From an uncultured Tenacibaculum sp. (lineage in GTDB: Bacteria > Bacteroidota > Bacteroidia > Flavobacteriales > Flavobacteriaceae): a DNA stretch of 36,477 bases. Shown in pieces: positions 16,948-25,123 of the stretch. A model generated the notes under the pieces. That model had not been told where the DNA came from. It saw only the letters and a program-made list of their open reading frames with translations, and did not search any database. Each line of letters starts with the position of its first letter. Positions within the stretch are counted from its first letter, which is position 1. The translations under genes were made by a program, and so were the position numbers. The DNA is taken from the NCBI GenBank assembly GCA_947504185.1, contig CANNGJ010000028.1, forward strand, positions 1-36,477. The letters run 5' to 3'.

Positions 16948-19245
16948 TTAAAAATCGGTGTCATTTTCCTCTTCCTTCTTTTCATCACCTTCAATTTCAT
17001 CTTCAGCTTTTTTCACCTCATTACAATTAATTTGAATCGATAAGTTTGCAGGCTTTTCAAAATCTTCTTTACTAATGTTTAAAGTCTTATCTGCATAACA
17101 CTTATTCATAAATAAAGCCCAAGTAGGTAAAGACATTGAAGCTCCTTGCCCTTTAGCTATTCCTGCAAAATGCGTTGCTCTATCTTCACCACCCGTCCAA
17201 ACACCAGTAGCTAGATTAGGTACAATTCCCATAAACCAACCATCTGATTGATTTTGCGTTGTTCCTGTTTTACCAGCGATTGGATTGGTGAAATTATAAG
17301 GGTGCCCAGTAATATACCCTGGTCTTTTCCAAGGCAAACGTAAACGAACACCAGAACCTGATGTTGTTACTCCTTTCATTAAATCAAGGATTACATACGA
17401 AGATTCTTCGCTTAACACCTCTTTTGTTTCTGGCACAAACTCTTCTAAAACTGTTCCGTTTTTATCTTCAATACGCGTAATCATCATCGGACTAACTCGT
17501 AAACCTTTATTGGCAAAAGTAGAATAGGCACTTACCATTTCAATTAATGATAAATCTACGGCTCCTAGTGCAATAGATGGATTTGCTTCTATCTTAGATT
17601 TTATTCCTGCTGATTCCGCTAAACGTGCAACATTTATAGGCGCTACTTTATCAATTAATTGAGCTGTAACTACGTTGGTCGATTTTGCTAAAGCTTCTTT
17701 TAATGTTAACTCACCTCCATACTCATTGCCTGAATTTTTTGGTGTCCAATCTTTTGGCATTCCATATTTTTCTTTCGGAATTGTATAAGGTGTATTGGGT
17801 AACTTATTACAAGGCGACATTTTTAATTGATTGATTGCAGTTGCGTATACAAACGGTTTAAAAGTAGAACCTACTTGACGCTTTTGTTGCTCAACCGCAT
17901 CGTACTTAAAGTATTTATGATTAATTCCACCAACCCATGCTTTAATATGCCCTGTTTGAGGCTCGATAGAGACTAAACCTGAGCGTAAGAAGTGCTTATA
18001 ATAACGGATAGAATCATAAGGCGTCATTACAGTATCAATTTCTCCTTTCCAAGAAAATACGCGCATATCTGTATCTGTATTAAAAGATTCCTCAATCTCT
18101 TTTTCTGATTTACCAGCAGCTTTTAAACGTTTGTATCGGATAGAACTCTGTTTACCTCTTTTCAATATTTTAGATATTTCTGATTTCTCTAAATCATAAA
18201 AAGGAGCTGTTCTGTTTTTCTTTTGTTCTTTTGAAAAGTATGATTGTAAATTTGACATATGTTCTCTACTAGCTTCTTCAGCATATTTTTGCATACGAGA
18301 ATCTATCGTTACATATACTTTTAATCCGTCTTTATAAATATTATACGCTTCTCCGTTTGGTTTTGGGTTATTCTTTGCCCACTTTTTTAAACGTTGTTTT
18401 AAATTCTCTCTAAAATAAGTTGCTAATCCATCACTATGACTTTCAGGCGTAAAGTTTATTTTTAATGGTAAATTTTGCAACGAATCTTTCTCTTTTTGAG
18501 TTAACAATCCATTTTTTGCCATTTGAGCGAATACTACATTTCTACGTTGTAATGATTTTTTTCGAGAAACTTTTCTATGTGGATTATATTGACGAGGATT
18601 TTTTAGCATTGCTACTAAAATCGCCGACTCTTGTAAATCTAATTCTTTAGGCTCTTTACCAAAATAAATACGAGCAGCTGAACGAATACCCGTTGCATTG
18701 AAAAGAAACCCTTGTGTATTTAAATACATGGTCATTATTTCTTCTTTGGTATATTGACGCTCTAATTTTGTAGCCACAACCCACTCTTTTAATTTTTGAG
18801 AAAGCCTTGTAAGTAAACTGCTAGAACCCCCTTTATTAAATAAGTTTTTAGCCAACTGCTGGGTAATGGTACTAGCTCCTCCTTTTCTACCTAAATTAGC
18901 TATTGCTCTTGCGGTTCCTTTAAAATCGATACCAGAATGTTCATGGAAACGCTCATCTTCAGTAGCAATTAAAGCTTTTACTAAATTTTGAGATAAATCT
19001 TTATATAAAATTGGAGTACGATTTGCTTTTACATAGTATTTCCCTAGTGTTTTTCCATCAGCAGATATAACTTCTGTTGCTAAATCACTTTTAGGGTTTT
19101 CTAATTCTTCGAAAGAAGGTAGTGCTCCAAATACTCCCCAAGAAGCCAATAAAAACAACAGACATACAAAAAGGAATCCTCCTAAAACAATTCCCCAAAA
19201 CCATTTAATGTATTTGCTAAAATTAGCAACTTTCTTTTCTGCCAT
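16948..19245 (-). CDS. mrcA: Class A penicillin-binding protein 1A (transglycosylase/transpeptidase)
   Basis: A 765-residue bifunctional peptidoglycan synthase. After a short cytoplasmic N-terminus and one membrane helix (about 15-40), the GT51 glycosyltransferase domain carries ATEDERFHEHSGIDF and GGASTITQQLAKNLF (about 90-150). The transpeptidase domain carries the active-site SxxK as GSTFKPF, SxN as STN in AKSTNVVTAQL, and KTG as AGKTGTTQNQSDGW. The C-terminus is acidic and lacks extra domains. The frame opens at 19278 inside gldH, but MAEKKVANF at 19245, one base after the gldH stop, is the better start. It is coupled to gldH. Confidence 0.95.
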   Translation of the reverse strand: MAEKKVANFSKYIKWFWGIVLGGFLFVCLLFLLASWGVFGALPSFEELENPKSDLATEVISADGKTLGKYYVKANRTPILYKDLSQNLVKALIATEDERFHEHSGIDFKGTARAIANLGRKGGASTITQQLAKNLFNKGGSSSLLTRLSQKLKEWVVATKLERQYTKEEIMTMYLNTQGFLFNATGIRSAARIYFGKEPKELDLQESAILVAMLKNPRQYNPHRKVSRKKSLQRRNVVFAQMAKNGLLTQKEKDSLQNLPLKINFTPESHSDGLATYFRENLKQRLKKWAKNNPKPNGEAYNIYKDGLKVYVTIDSRMQKYAEEASREHMSNLQSYFSKEQKKNRTAPFYDLEKSEISKILKRGKQSSIRYKRLKAAGKSEKEIEESFNTDTDMRVFSWKGEIDTVMTPYDSIRYYKHFLRSGLVSIEPQTGHIKAWVGGINHKYFKYDAVEQQKRQVGSTFKPFVYATAINQLKMSPCNKLPNTPYTIPKEKYGMPKDWTPKNSGNEYGGELTLKEALAKSTNVVTAQLIDKVAPINVARLAESAGIKSKIEANPSIALGAVDLSLIEMVSAYSTFANKGLRVSPMMITRIEDKNGTVLEEFVPETKEVLSEESSYVILDLMKGVTTSGSGVRLRLPWKRPGYITGHPYNFTNPIAGKTGTTQNQSDGWFMGIVPNLATGVWTGGEDRATHFAGIAKGQGASMSLPTWALFMNKCYADKTLNISKEDFEKPANLSIQINCNEVKKAEDEIEGDEKKEEENDTDF

Positions 19246-19246
19246 A

Positions 19247-19735
19247 CTATTCAATTTTTTCAATTCTAAATCCAACATGAGTAATTCCTTCTAACTCATC
19301 AATCCCTAGTGTATTTCCATTTTTTCTCATGGCTTGACGAACTTTAAAAGTATATTCTCCTGTAGTTGGGAATGTTATATTTTCTTTATAAAAAAGTTTA
19401 TTTTCTTTAATATCAGTAAACCCTTTTCCTAAAAATTTCCCTGTAACATCAGTCATATCATACTCTAATGTATCAATAATAACTTGTCCATCTGGAAAAT
19501 CTATTTCAGTAATTAAAAACAAATTACTGTACTGGTAATCTTTGTTATTTCTAAGATTAATAAAAAGGTTTTTCTTATTTATAGAATCCTTTACTGGAAA
19601 CGAAAATTCAACTGTATTCTCTTTACTCCATGAACTATTAGGTAGCGATAAATACTCATCATATACCCTTGTAGAATCACAAGAAGTGATAATTAGTACA
19701 ACAGCAAAAAGTACAAATACAATATTACTTTTCAT
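19247..19735 (-). CDS. gldH: Gliding motility lipoprotein GldH
   Basis: A 162-residue lipoprotein with signal peptide and SPII site LIITSC (C19). Mature residues DSTRVYDEYLSLPNSSWSKENTVEFSFPVKD match GldH, one of the lipoproteins required for Flavobacterium gliding and T9SS. The rest is a beta-rich domain ending in THVGFRIEKIE. The frame continues upstream to 19912, but those 59 codons are out-of-frame shadow of the ricT-like gene's basic tail, so the start is placed at 19735. It overlaps the upstream gene's end by 11 bp and lies one base before PBP1A. Confidence 0.92.
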   Translation of the reverse strand: MKSNIVFVLFAVVLIITSCDSTRVYDEYLSLPNSSWSKENTVEFSFPVKDSINKKNLFINLRNNKDYQYSNLFLITEIDFPDGQVIIDTLEYDMTDVTGKFLGKGFTDIKENKLFYKENITFPTTGEYTFKVRQAMRKNGNTLGIDELEGITHVGFRIEKIE

Positions 19736-21173
19736 TTTTAGGCTCCGTGTTTTTATTTCCGTTAGGATTTCTTTTTTTCTGATTATTATTTCGTCTCCTT
19801 TGGTTATTCGGTTTCTTACCTTTTTCTTGATTTGGTTTATTATCCGAATTTCCTTCAACTTTAGGTTTATTACTTCTAGGATTCTTTTTTGGACGAGGTT
19901 TTCTATTATCAACTCTCTTTTTATCCGTTTTAGTATCTCCTTCAGCTTTTACCGGTTTTCTCTGAGGCTTTCTTTGCGGTTTCTTTTCCGTCTTAGCATC
20001 AGTAGATTTGTTTTCTGGTTTTCTATTAGCTGGTTTTCTCGACTTTCTTCTATTGTTTCTACGAGGCTTTTTAGGTGCATCGAAACGTGTTAAACTATCT
20101 TGACCAACTACATTTTCGAAATCAACTACAGGTTCTTCTGTAATTTCAGATTCATACTCATCTAACGGTAAAGCAAGTTCATTATTTTTATTCAACTCAA
20201 TAATTTCATGAACTTGATCTAATGACAATTTAAACCACTTAAAACTTTCGTTCTTGTAGGTATACCAAACTAGCTTTTTAAAGATATCCATTTTTACAAA
20301 AACAGCATCTCCTTTTTCAGTTTTAAGTATTTTATCTTGCTTCGGAAAGCTTTTTAAAGCATCTAAATAAGTATCTAACTCAAAGTTTAAACAGCATTTT
20401 AACTTACCACATTGTCCCGCTAATTTTAACGGATTTAATGATAATTGTTGGTAACGTGCCGCAGCTGTATTTACTTTTCTAAAATCTGTTAACCAAGTAG
20501 AACAACATAATTCTCTACCACAAGAACCTACACCTCCTAAACGAGCAGCTTCTTGTCGCATACCTACTTGACGCATTTCTACTCGAATAGAAAAAGCGCC
20601 TGCTAAATCTCTAATTAACTGACGAAAATCTACACGATCATCTGCTGTATAATAAAAAGTAGCTTTGGTACCATCACCTTGATATTCAACATCGGAAAGT
20701 TTCATTTTTAAGCCTAAGCGACTAATAATTTCTCTTCCTTTTCGTTGGGTTTCCTGCTCACGATCGCGAGCTGTGTGCCAAACATCAATGTCTTTTTGTG
20801 ATGCTTTTCTGTAGATTTTTTTTACATCTTCACTGTCAGCTGTAACCTTGCGCTTTTTCATTTGAACTTTTACAAGTTCACCCGCTAAAGAAACAATGCC
20901 AATATCATGACCTGATGAACCTTCAACAGCTACAACATCACCCATTGTAATGGCAATGTTTTCAGGGTTTTTATAAAAATGTTTACGTCCGTTTTTAAAT
21001 CGAACTTCAAAAATATTAAATGGAGCTTCACCTGAAGGCAAAGTCATATTCGATAACCAATCAAAAACGGCAAGTTTATTTCCACTTCCGCAGGTACCTG
21101 TTGCGCAATTTCCATTGCTTTTACAACCATTAGGCACACCGTTTTTGCCAGTTGAGCAACTGCTACAACTCAT
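19725..21173 (-). CDS. ricT: PSP1-domain protein, RicT (YaaT)-like
   Basis: A 482-residue protein. Residues 1-30 are Cys/Gly-rich with five cysteines (C3, C6, C17, C23, C28). The PSP1 core (about 60-300) contains RQEAARLGGVGSCGRELCC and GQCGKLKCCLNFE, cysteine motifs typical of the RicT family. From about 355 to the end is a Lys/Arg/Asn/Pro-rich low-complexity tail that may bind RNA or acidic partners. In Bacillus, RicT works in a complex that affects mRNA processing by RNase Y and can hold Fe-S clusters; whether this applies here is inference. It is the first gene of a run continuing into gldH, overlapping it by 11 bp. Confidence 0.88.
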   Translation of the reverse strand: MSCSSCSTGKNGVPNGCKSNGNCATGTCGSGNKLAVFDWLSNMTLPSGEAPFNIFEVRFKNGRKHFYKNPENIAITMGDVVAVEGSSGHDIGIVSLAGELVKVQMKKRKVTADSEDVKKIYRKASQKDIDVWHTARDREQETQRKGREIISRLGLKMKLSDVEYQGDGTKATFYYTADDRVDFRQLIRDLAGAFSIRVEMRQVGMRQEAARLGGVGSCGRELCCSTWLTDFRKVNTAAARYQQLSLNPLKLAGQCGKLKCCLNFELDTYLDALKSFPKQDKILKTEKGDAVFVKMDIFKKLVWYTYKNESFKWFKLSLDQVHEIIELNKNNELALPLDEYESEITEEPVVDFENVVGQDSLTRFDAPKKPRRNNRRKSRKPANRKPENKSTDAKTEKKPQRKPQRKPVKAEGDTKTDKKRVDNRKPRPKKNPRSNKPKVEGNSDNKPNQEKGKKPNNQRRRNNNQKKRNPNGNKNTEPKNEK

Positions 21174-21340
21174 AAAATAGTATATTTTTAAAAATGTTTT
21201 TTAAACCTGACGAATTCACAGTATCAAAAAACACTTTTTTGTTATTGATTTTCAGTTAGATAAAACTCAATTCATCTCAACTTCTCTTAATCAGTAAAGA
21301 TACATATTCTATTGAAAATTGAAAATTGATTTTTCTCTTA

Positions 21341-21379
21341 AAAAAACACCCCTTTATTTTAGCTAAACAAAGGGTTGTT
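21341..21379 (-). terminator. Intrinsic terminator downstream of glnS
   Basis: Arms 21345-21355 and 21369-21379 (AACACCCCTTT with AAAGGGTTGTT) pair with one mismatch around a 13-nt loop. On the minus strand the stem is followed by a T-run (21346-21340). It lies 24 nt beyond the glnS stop. The rest of the 21174-21402 gap contains only AT-rich sequence and a short tandem GAAAATT repeat near 21313-21327. Confidence 0.8.
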
Positions 21380-21402
21380 AAATTATATTTTTAATAATTA
21401 AA

Positions 21403-23091
21403 CTACTTTTTTTTAGCCCAATTATCTCTTAATCCTACTATTTTATTGAACACTAAATTCTCTGGAGTTGAATCGTCATCTACATTAAAATATCCTAAAC
21501 GTTGAAACTGAAAACGATCTCCAATTTTTGCAGTTTGTAAACTTGGTTCAACAAAAGCTTCTATTTTCTCTAAAGAATCTGGGTTTACAAATTCCATAAA
21601 ATCTTTGTCTTTATGAGCATCTGGAGCTTCATCTAAGAACAATCTATCATAAGCTCTAACCTCAGCCTTAACTGCATGTTTTACAGAAACCCAATGTAAT
21701 GTTCCTTTCACCTTACGCTTACTTTCTTCTGTACCACTACCCGATTTTGTTAACGGGTCGTATGTACATTGAATTTCAGTTATATTTCCATCTGCATCTT
21801 TTGTACAGCTGTTGGCTGTGATGAAATAAGCATTTTTTAAACGAACTTCTTTTCCTAATTTTAATCTAAAGAATTTCTTATTTGCTTCTTCTCTAAAATC
21901 TTCTTTTTCAATATAAATTTCTCTTGAAAAAGGGACCATTCTTGTTCCTGAATTTTCATCTTCAGGGTTATTTTCTGCGATTAAAACCTCTTCTTTATCT
22001 TCAGGGTAATTTGTAATTACCACTTTTACAGGATCTAAAACACCCATAACACGATTAGCTGTTTTGTTTAAATCTTCACGGATTTTAAACTCTAATAAAG
22101 CAACATCAATTACATTTTCACGTTTTGAAACCCCAACAGTTTCAATAAAATTACGGATAGAAGCTGGTGTATAACCACGTCTTCTTAATCCTGAAATTGT
22201 TGGCATTCTTGGATCATCCCATCCGTTTACAATTCCTTCTTCAACCAATTTTAATAACTTACGCTTACTCATAATTGTATAGCTTAAGTTTAAACGAGAA
22301 AACTCGCGTTGTTTTGGTGGGTTTGGGAAATCTGACTTACTGTATTCGTATACATTATCACGAAACCAATTATATAATTCTCTATGAGGTTTAAACTCTA
22401 ACGAACATAATGAGTGTGAAATTTGCTCTAAATAATCGCTTTCACCATGTGTCCAGTCATACATTGGATAGATAACCCAATCGTTTCCTGTACGATGATG
22501 TGCTTTCTTTAAAATACGATACATTAAAGGATCTCGCATTAACATATTTGGAGACGCCATATCTATTTTTGCACGTAAAACATAAGTTCCTTCTTCAAAC
22601 TCACCTTCTTTCATTCGGTTGAATAAATCTAAATTCTCTTCAACAGATCTATCTCTAAAAGGACTGTTTTTCCCAACCTCTGTGGGCGTACCTTTTTGCT
22701 CACGCATTTCTTCAGAAGTTTGAGAGTCAACATATGCTTTTCCGTCTTTAATTAATTGAACAGCCCAATCATATAATTCTTGAAAATAATCGGAAGAATA
22801 CAGCTCTTGATCCCATTGATATCCTAACCAAGAAACATCTTTCTTAATCGCATCTACATACTCTTGCTCTTCTTTAGCTGGATTCGTATCATCGAAACGC
22901 AAATTTACAGGAGCGTTATATCTTTCTCCTAAACCGAAGCTTATTCCGATAGCTTTTGTATGACCTATATGTAAGTATCCATTTGGCTCAGGTGGAAAAC
23001 GAAAACGCAAATTTTCTTTAGGCATTCCATTCGCCAAATCTTCTTCTATAATTTGTTCTAAAAAATTCAATGATTTCTTTTCTTCTGACAT
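21403..23091 (-). CDS. glnS: Glutamine--tRNA ligase
   Basis: Class I aminoacyl-tRNA synthetase that charges tRNA-Gln directly, 562 residues, full length. The HIGH motif is at 41-44 in PPEPNGYLHIGHTKAI and the KMSKS equivalent is MSKRK at 274-278. The Rossmann catalytic domain (25-340) is followed by the GlnRS-type double beta-barrel anticodon-binding region (340-555), with GSGTEESKRKVKGTLHWVS. Glutamate-enzyme features are absent. It is a single-gene unit with a terminator after the stop and a TAATTTTG box 24 nt upstream of its start. Confidence 0.97.
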   Translation of the reverse strand: MSEEKKSLNFLEQIIEEDLANGMPKENLRFRFPPEPNGYLHIGHTKAIGISFGLGERYNAPVNLRFDDTNPAKEEQEYVDAIKKDVSWLGYQWDQELYSSDYFQELYDWAVQLIKDGKAYVDSQTSEEMREQKGTPTEVGKNSPFRDRSVEENLDLFNRMKEGEFEEGTYVLRAKIDMASPNMLMRDPLMYRILKKAHHRTGNDWVIYPMYDWTHGESDYLEQISHSLCSLEFKPHRELYNWFRDNVYEYSKSDFPNPPKQREFSRLNLSYTIMSKRKLLKLVEEGIVNGWDDPRMPTISGLRRRGYTPASIRNFIETVGVSKRENVIDVALLEFKIREDLNKTANRVMGVLDPVKVVITNYPEDKEEVLIAENNPEDENSGTRMVPFSREIYIEKEDFREEANKKFFRLKLGKEVRLKNAYFITANSCTKDADGNITEIQCTYDPLTKSGSGTEESKRKVKGTLHWVSVKHAVKAEVRAYDRLFLDEAPDAHKDKDFMEFVNPDSLEKIEAFVEPSLQTAKIGDRFQFQRLGYFNVDDDSTPENLVFNKIVGLRDNWAKKK

Positions 23092-23114
23092 CTTTTCTTC
23101 TAAAATTGAAGCTA

Positions 23115-23122
23115 CAAAATTA
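23115..23122 (-). promoter_or_regulatory. glnS: Possible -7 box for glnS
   Basis: TAATTTTG on the minus strand matches TAnnTTTG exactly and lies 23 nt upstream of the start codon, downstream of the preceding gene's terminator. No TTG occurs at the expected spacing, so this rests on one box. Confidence 0.45.
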
Positions 23123-23156
23123 CGTAAAAAACTTTAAGTAATTATTTTAATAAACT

Positions 23157-23186
23157 AAAAAGAGCAAGCTCTTTAGCCTGCTCTTT
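23157..23186 (-). terminator. Intrinsic terminator of the M1 peptidase gene
   Basis: AAAAGAGCAAGC and GCCTGCTCTTTT pair with one mismatch around a 6-nt loop, 24 nt beyond the stop at 23210; the minus-strand 3' arm ends in TTTT. Oligo-T/A tracts (23194-23209) lie between the stop and the stem. Confidence 0.8.
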
Positions 23187-23209
23187 TATCAAGTTTTTTT
23201 ATTTTTTTT

Positions 23210-25051
23210 TTACTTTTTATTGTTTTCTAAATTAACATCAGCCATTAATTTTGAAGGATCTATCTCTACAGATTTTACATCTTTATTGGTTGTAAAAGTA
23301 TAAGTAGGGTGTGCAAATGTCCAATCTTTTAGTATTGTTGCGTTTGTTGGTTTTTCTCCTCGCATCATACGTAATGGGATGTTAAACATTTCTTTTGAAC
23401 CATCAGTATAAGTTACCTCAACATCTATAGGCATTGGCATTTGTCCTAATCTTTCTAGTATAACTGATTTTCCATCAACAGATTTTATACCATAATCGAT
23501 AGTATGTGTCGTTTGCGTCCATTCGTTTAAAAACCAATCTAACTGTAATCCCGAAACCTTTTCAGCAGTACGCTTAATATCATTTGGAGTTGGGTGTTTA
23601 AATGCAAAATCATTAAAATACTTTTTTAGTGTTTTAGCAACATTCTCTTCTCCAATAATATATTCTAACTGCGTTAAAAAGATATTTCCTTTTGAATAAC
23701 TTCCCATACCATAAGCCATATTTGTATGATATCTATCGGCATGTGTAGAAAGTGGTTCTTCAGCATTGTTATTAACAACATAATTATAATATCTATAAGA
23801 ACCTGTATGAGGGTTTTCCTTTCCTTGTTCTAAAATTTCATTTTCTGCTTTGTTAGAAATATAAGTTGTAAAGCCTTCATCCATCCATGGATGTTTACTT
23901 TCGTTCGTTGCTAATAAAAACTGAAACCAAGTATGTGCCAACTCATGCGCAGTAACCCCAAATAAACTTCCCCATTTACGCTTTCCTGTAATTAAAGTAC
24001 ACATTGCATACTCCATACCGCCATCACCTCCTTGGATAACTGAATATTGTTTGTATGGATACTGACCAATATTTTCGCTAAAGTAATCCATTAATTCAGC
24101 TGTTTTAGGCTGTAACTTTTTCCAGTTTTCTTTATAAAAATCACTTAAAGTGTTCTTGTATAAGAAGTGTAAATCGATTCCATTATCCATCTTATAAGTA
24201 TCGTGGATATATTCAGGATCTGCTGCCCAAGTAAAGTCGTGCACATTAGGCGCTTTAAATTTCCAAGTTAATTTATCTCCAGAAGGTATATTTAACCCTT
24301 CATTTTTATTTTCATATCCATGACCTACTTCTTGTGGATTTTGAACGTAACCTGAACCACCAACAACATAATTTTTATCAATATGTAACGTTACATCAAA
24401 ATCACCCCAAACTCCGTGAAACTCACGTCCTAAATAAGGTGGTGTATGCCATCCTTCAAAATCATATTCAGCAATTTTAGGGTACCATTGTGTCATTGAT
24501 AAAGCCACTCCTTCTTTACTATCACGACCAGAACGACGAACTTGTTTTGGTACTTGCGCATCAAAAATCATATCGAAAGTTACACTTTCTCCTGGTTTGA
24601 TTGCTTTATTTAAAGTTACCTCTAAAATAGTACCAACAGTTTCATGTTTTACAGCCGATCCATCTTGTTTTAAAGAGTTTACTTTAATATACCCTATTTC
24701 AGAAGGTGATAATTTACTTATTCTATCACCAACTCTTTTATCAGGATCTTTAATATTTCGAGATCGAACATCCATTTGAGAACCAGGTTGAAACGCGTTA
24801 AAATATAAATGATAAAACACCTTATTTAACTCGTCAGGAGAATTGTTAGTATATACTAACTTTTGCGTTCCTTTATATTGATATGTTTTCACATTCATAT
24901 CAATATCCATTGTATAATCTACATGCTGTTGCCAATAACTGCTTTTTGCAGGTTTATGAGCTTCTTTGGTTCCTGCATTATTATTTGTTGTTCCTGTAGA
25001 AGCACAAGAAGCAGCAAGTAATATCGAAAGACCTAATATTATTTTTTTCAT
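23210..25051 (-). CDS. M1 family metallopeptidase, lipoprotein
   Basis: A 613-residue zinc aminopeptidase of the M1 (gluzincin) family anchored as a lipoprotein (SPII site LAASC, C16). Zinc ligands are H369 and H373 in HELAH and E392 in WMDEGFTTY; the substrate-binding GGMEY (344-348) replaces the classical GxMEN. An N-terminal beta domain (45-270) precedes the catalytic domain (about 280-540), and a short beta domain ends the protein. It lies just downstream of the subtilase gene, separated by a terminator. It is presumably an envelope peptidase feeding amino-acid uptake. Confidence 0.93.
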   Translation of the reverse strand: MKKIILGLSILLAASCASTGTTNNNAGTKEAHKPAKSSYWQQHVDYTMDIDMNVKTYQYKGTQKLVYTNNSPDELNKVFYHLYFNAFQPGSQMDVRSRNIKDPDKRVGDRISKLSPSEIGYIKVNSLKQDGSAVKHETVGTILEVTLNKAIKPGESVTFDMIFDAQVPKQVRRSGRDSKEGVALSMTQWYPKIAEYDFEGWHTPPYLGREFHGVWGDFDVTLHIDKNYVVGGSGYVQNPQEVGHGYENKNEGLNIPSGDKLTWKFKAPNVHDFTWAADPEYIHDTYKMDNGIDLHFLYKNTLSDFYKENWKKLQPKTAELMDYFSENIGQYPYKQYSVIQGGDGGMEYAMCTLITGKRKWGSLFGVTAHELAHTWFQFLLATNESKHPWMDEGFTTYISNKAENEILEQGKENPHTGSYRYYNYVVNNNAEEPLSTHADRYHTNMAYGMGSYSKGNIFLTQLEYIIGEENVAKTLKKYFNDFAFKHPTPNDIKRTAEKVSGLQLDWFLNEWTQTTHTIDYGIKSVDGKSVILERLGQMPMPIDVEVTYTDGSKEMFNIPLRMMRGEKPTNATILKDWTFAHPTYTFTTNKDVKSVEIDPSKLMADVNLENNKK

Positions 25052-25074
25052 TTTTTTTACATCTTTATTTAATC

Positions 25075-25106
25075 AAAAAAAGAGCATTGTTATAATGCTC
25101 TTTTTT
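25075..25106 (-). terminator. Intrinsic terminator between the subtilase and M1 peptidase genes
   Basis: AAAAAAAGAGCATT pairs with AATGCTCTTTTTT around a 5-nt loop, with A/T runs on both sides. It follows the subtilase stop (25124) by 17 nt and ends only 23 nt before the M1 start at 25051, leaving little space for a separate promoter. Confidence 0.85.
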
Positions 25107-25123
25107 ATTGTTTTATTTGGATA

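Noticed and set aside
19736..19912. 59-codon N-terminal extension of gldH
   Set aside because: It lies in another frame of the ricT-like gene's repetitive basic tail; the lipoprotein signal peptide at 19735 is the proper start.
19831..20090. Tandem repeats in the ricT tail as a DNA repeat array
   Set aside because: The codons for Lys-Pro-Gln-Arg-Lys-Pro motifs recur, but period is irregular and no spacer structure exists; protein low complexity is enough.
19542..20093. 183-residue plus-strand reading frame opposite ricT/gldH
   Set aside because: It is the antisense shadow of the low-complexity Lys/Arg/Asn tail, giving a Phe/Ile/Arg/Ser-rich product with no family features.
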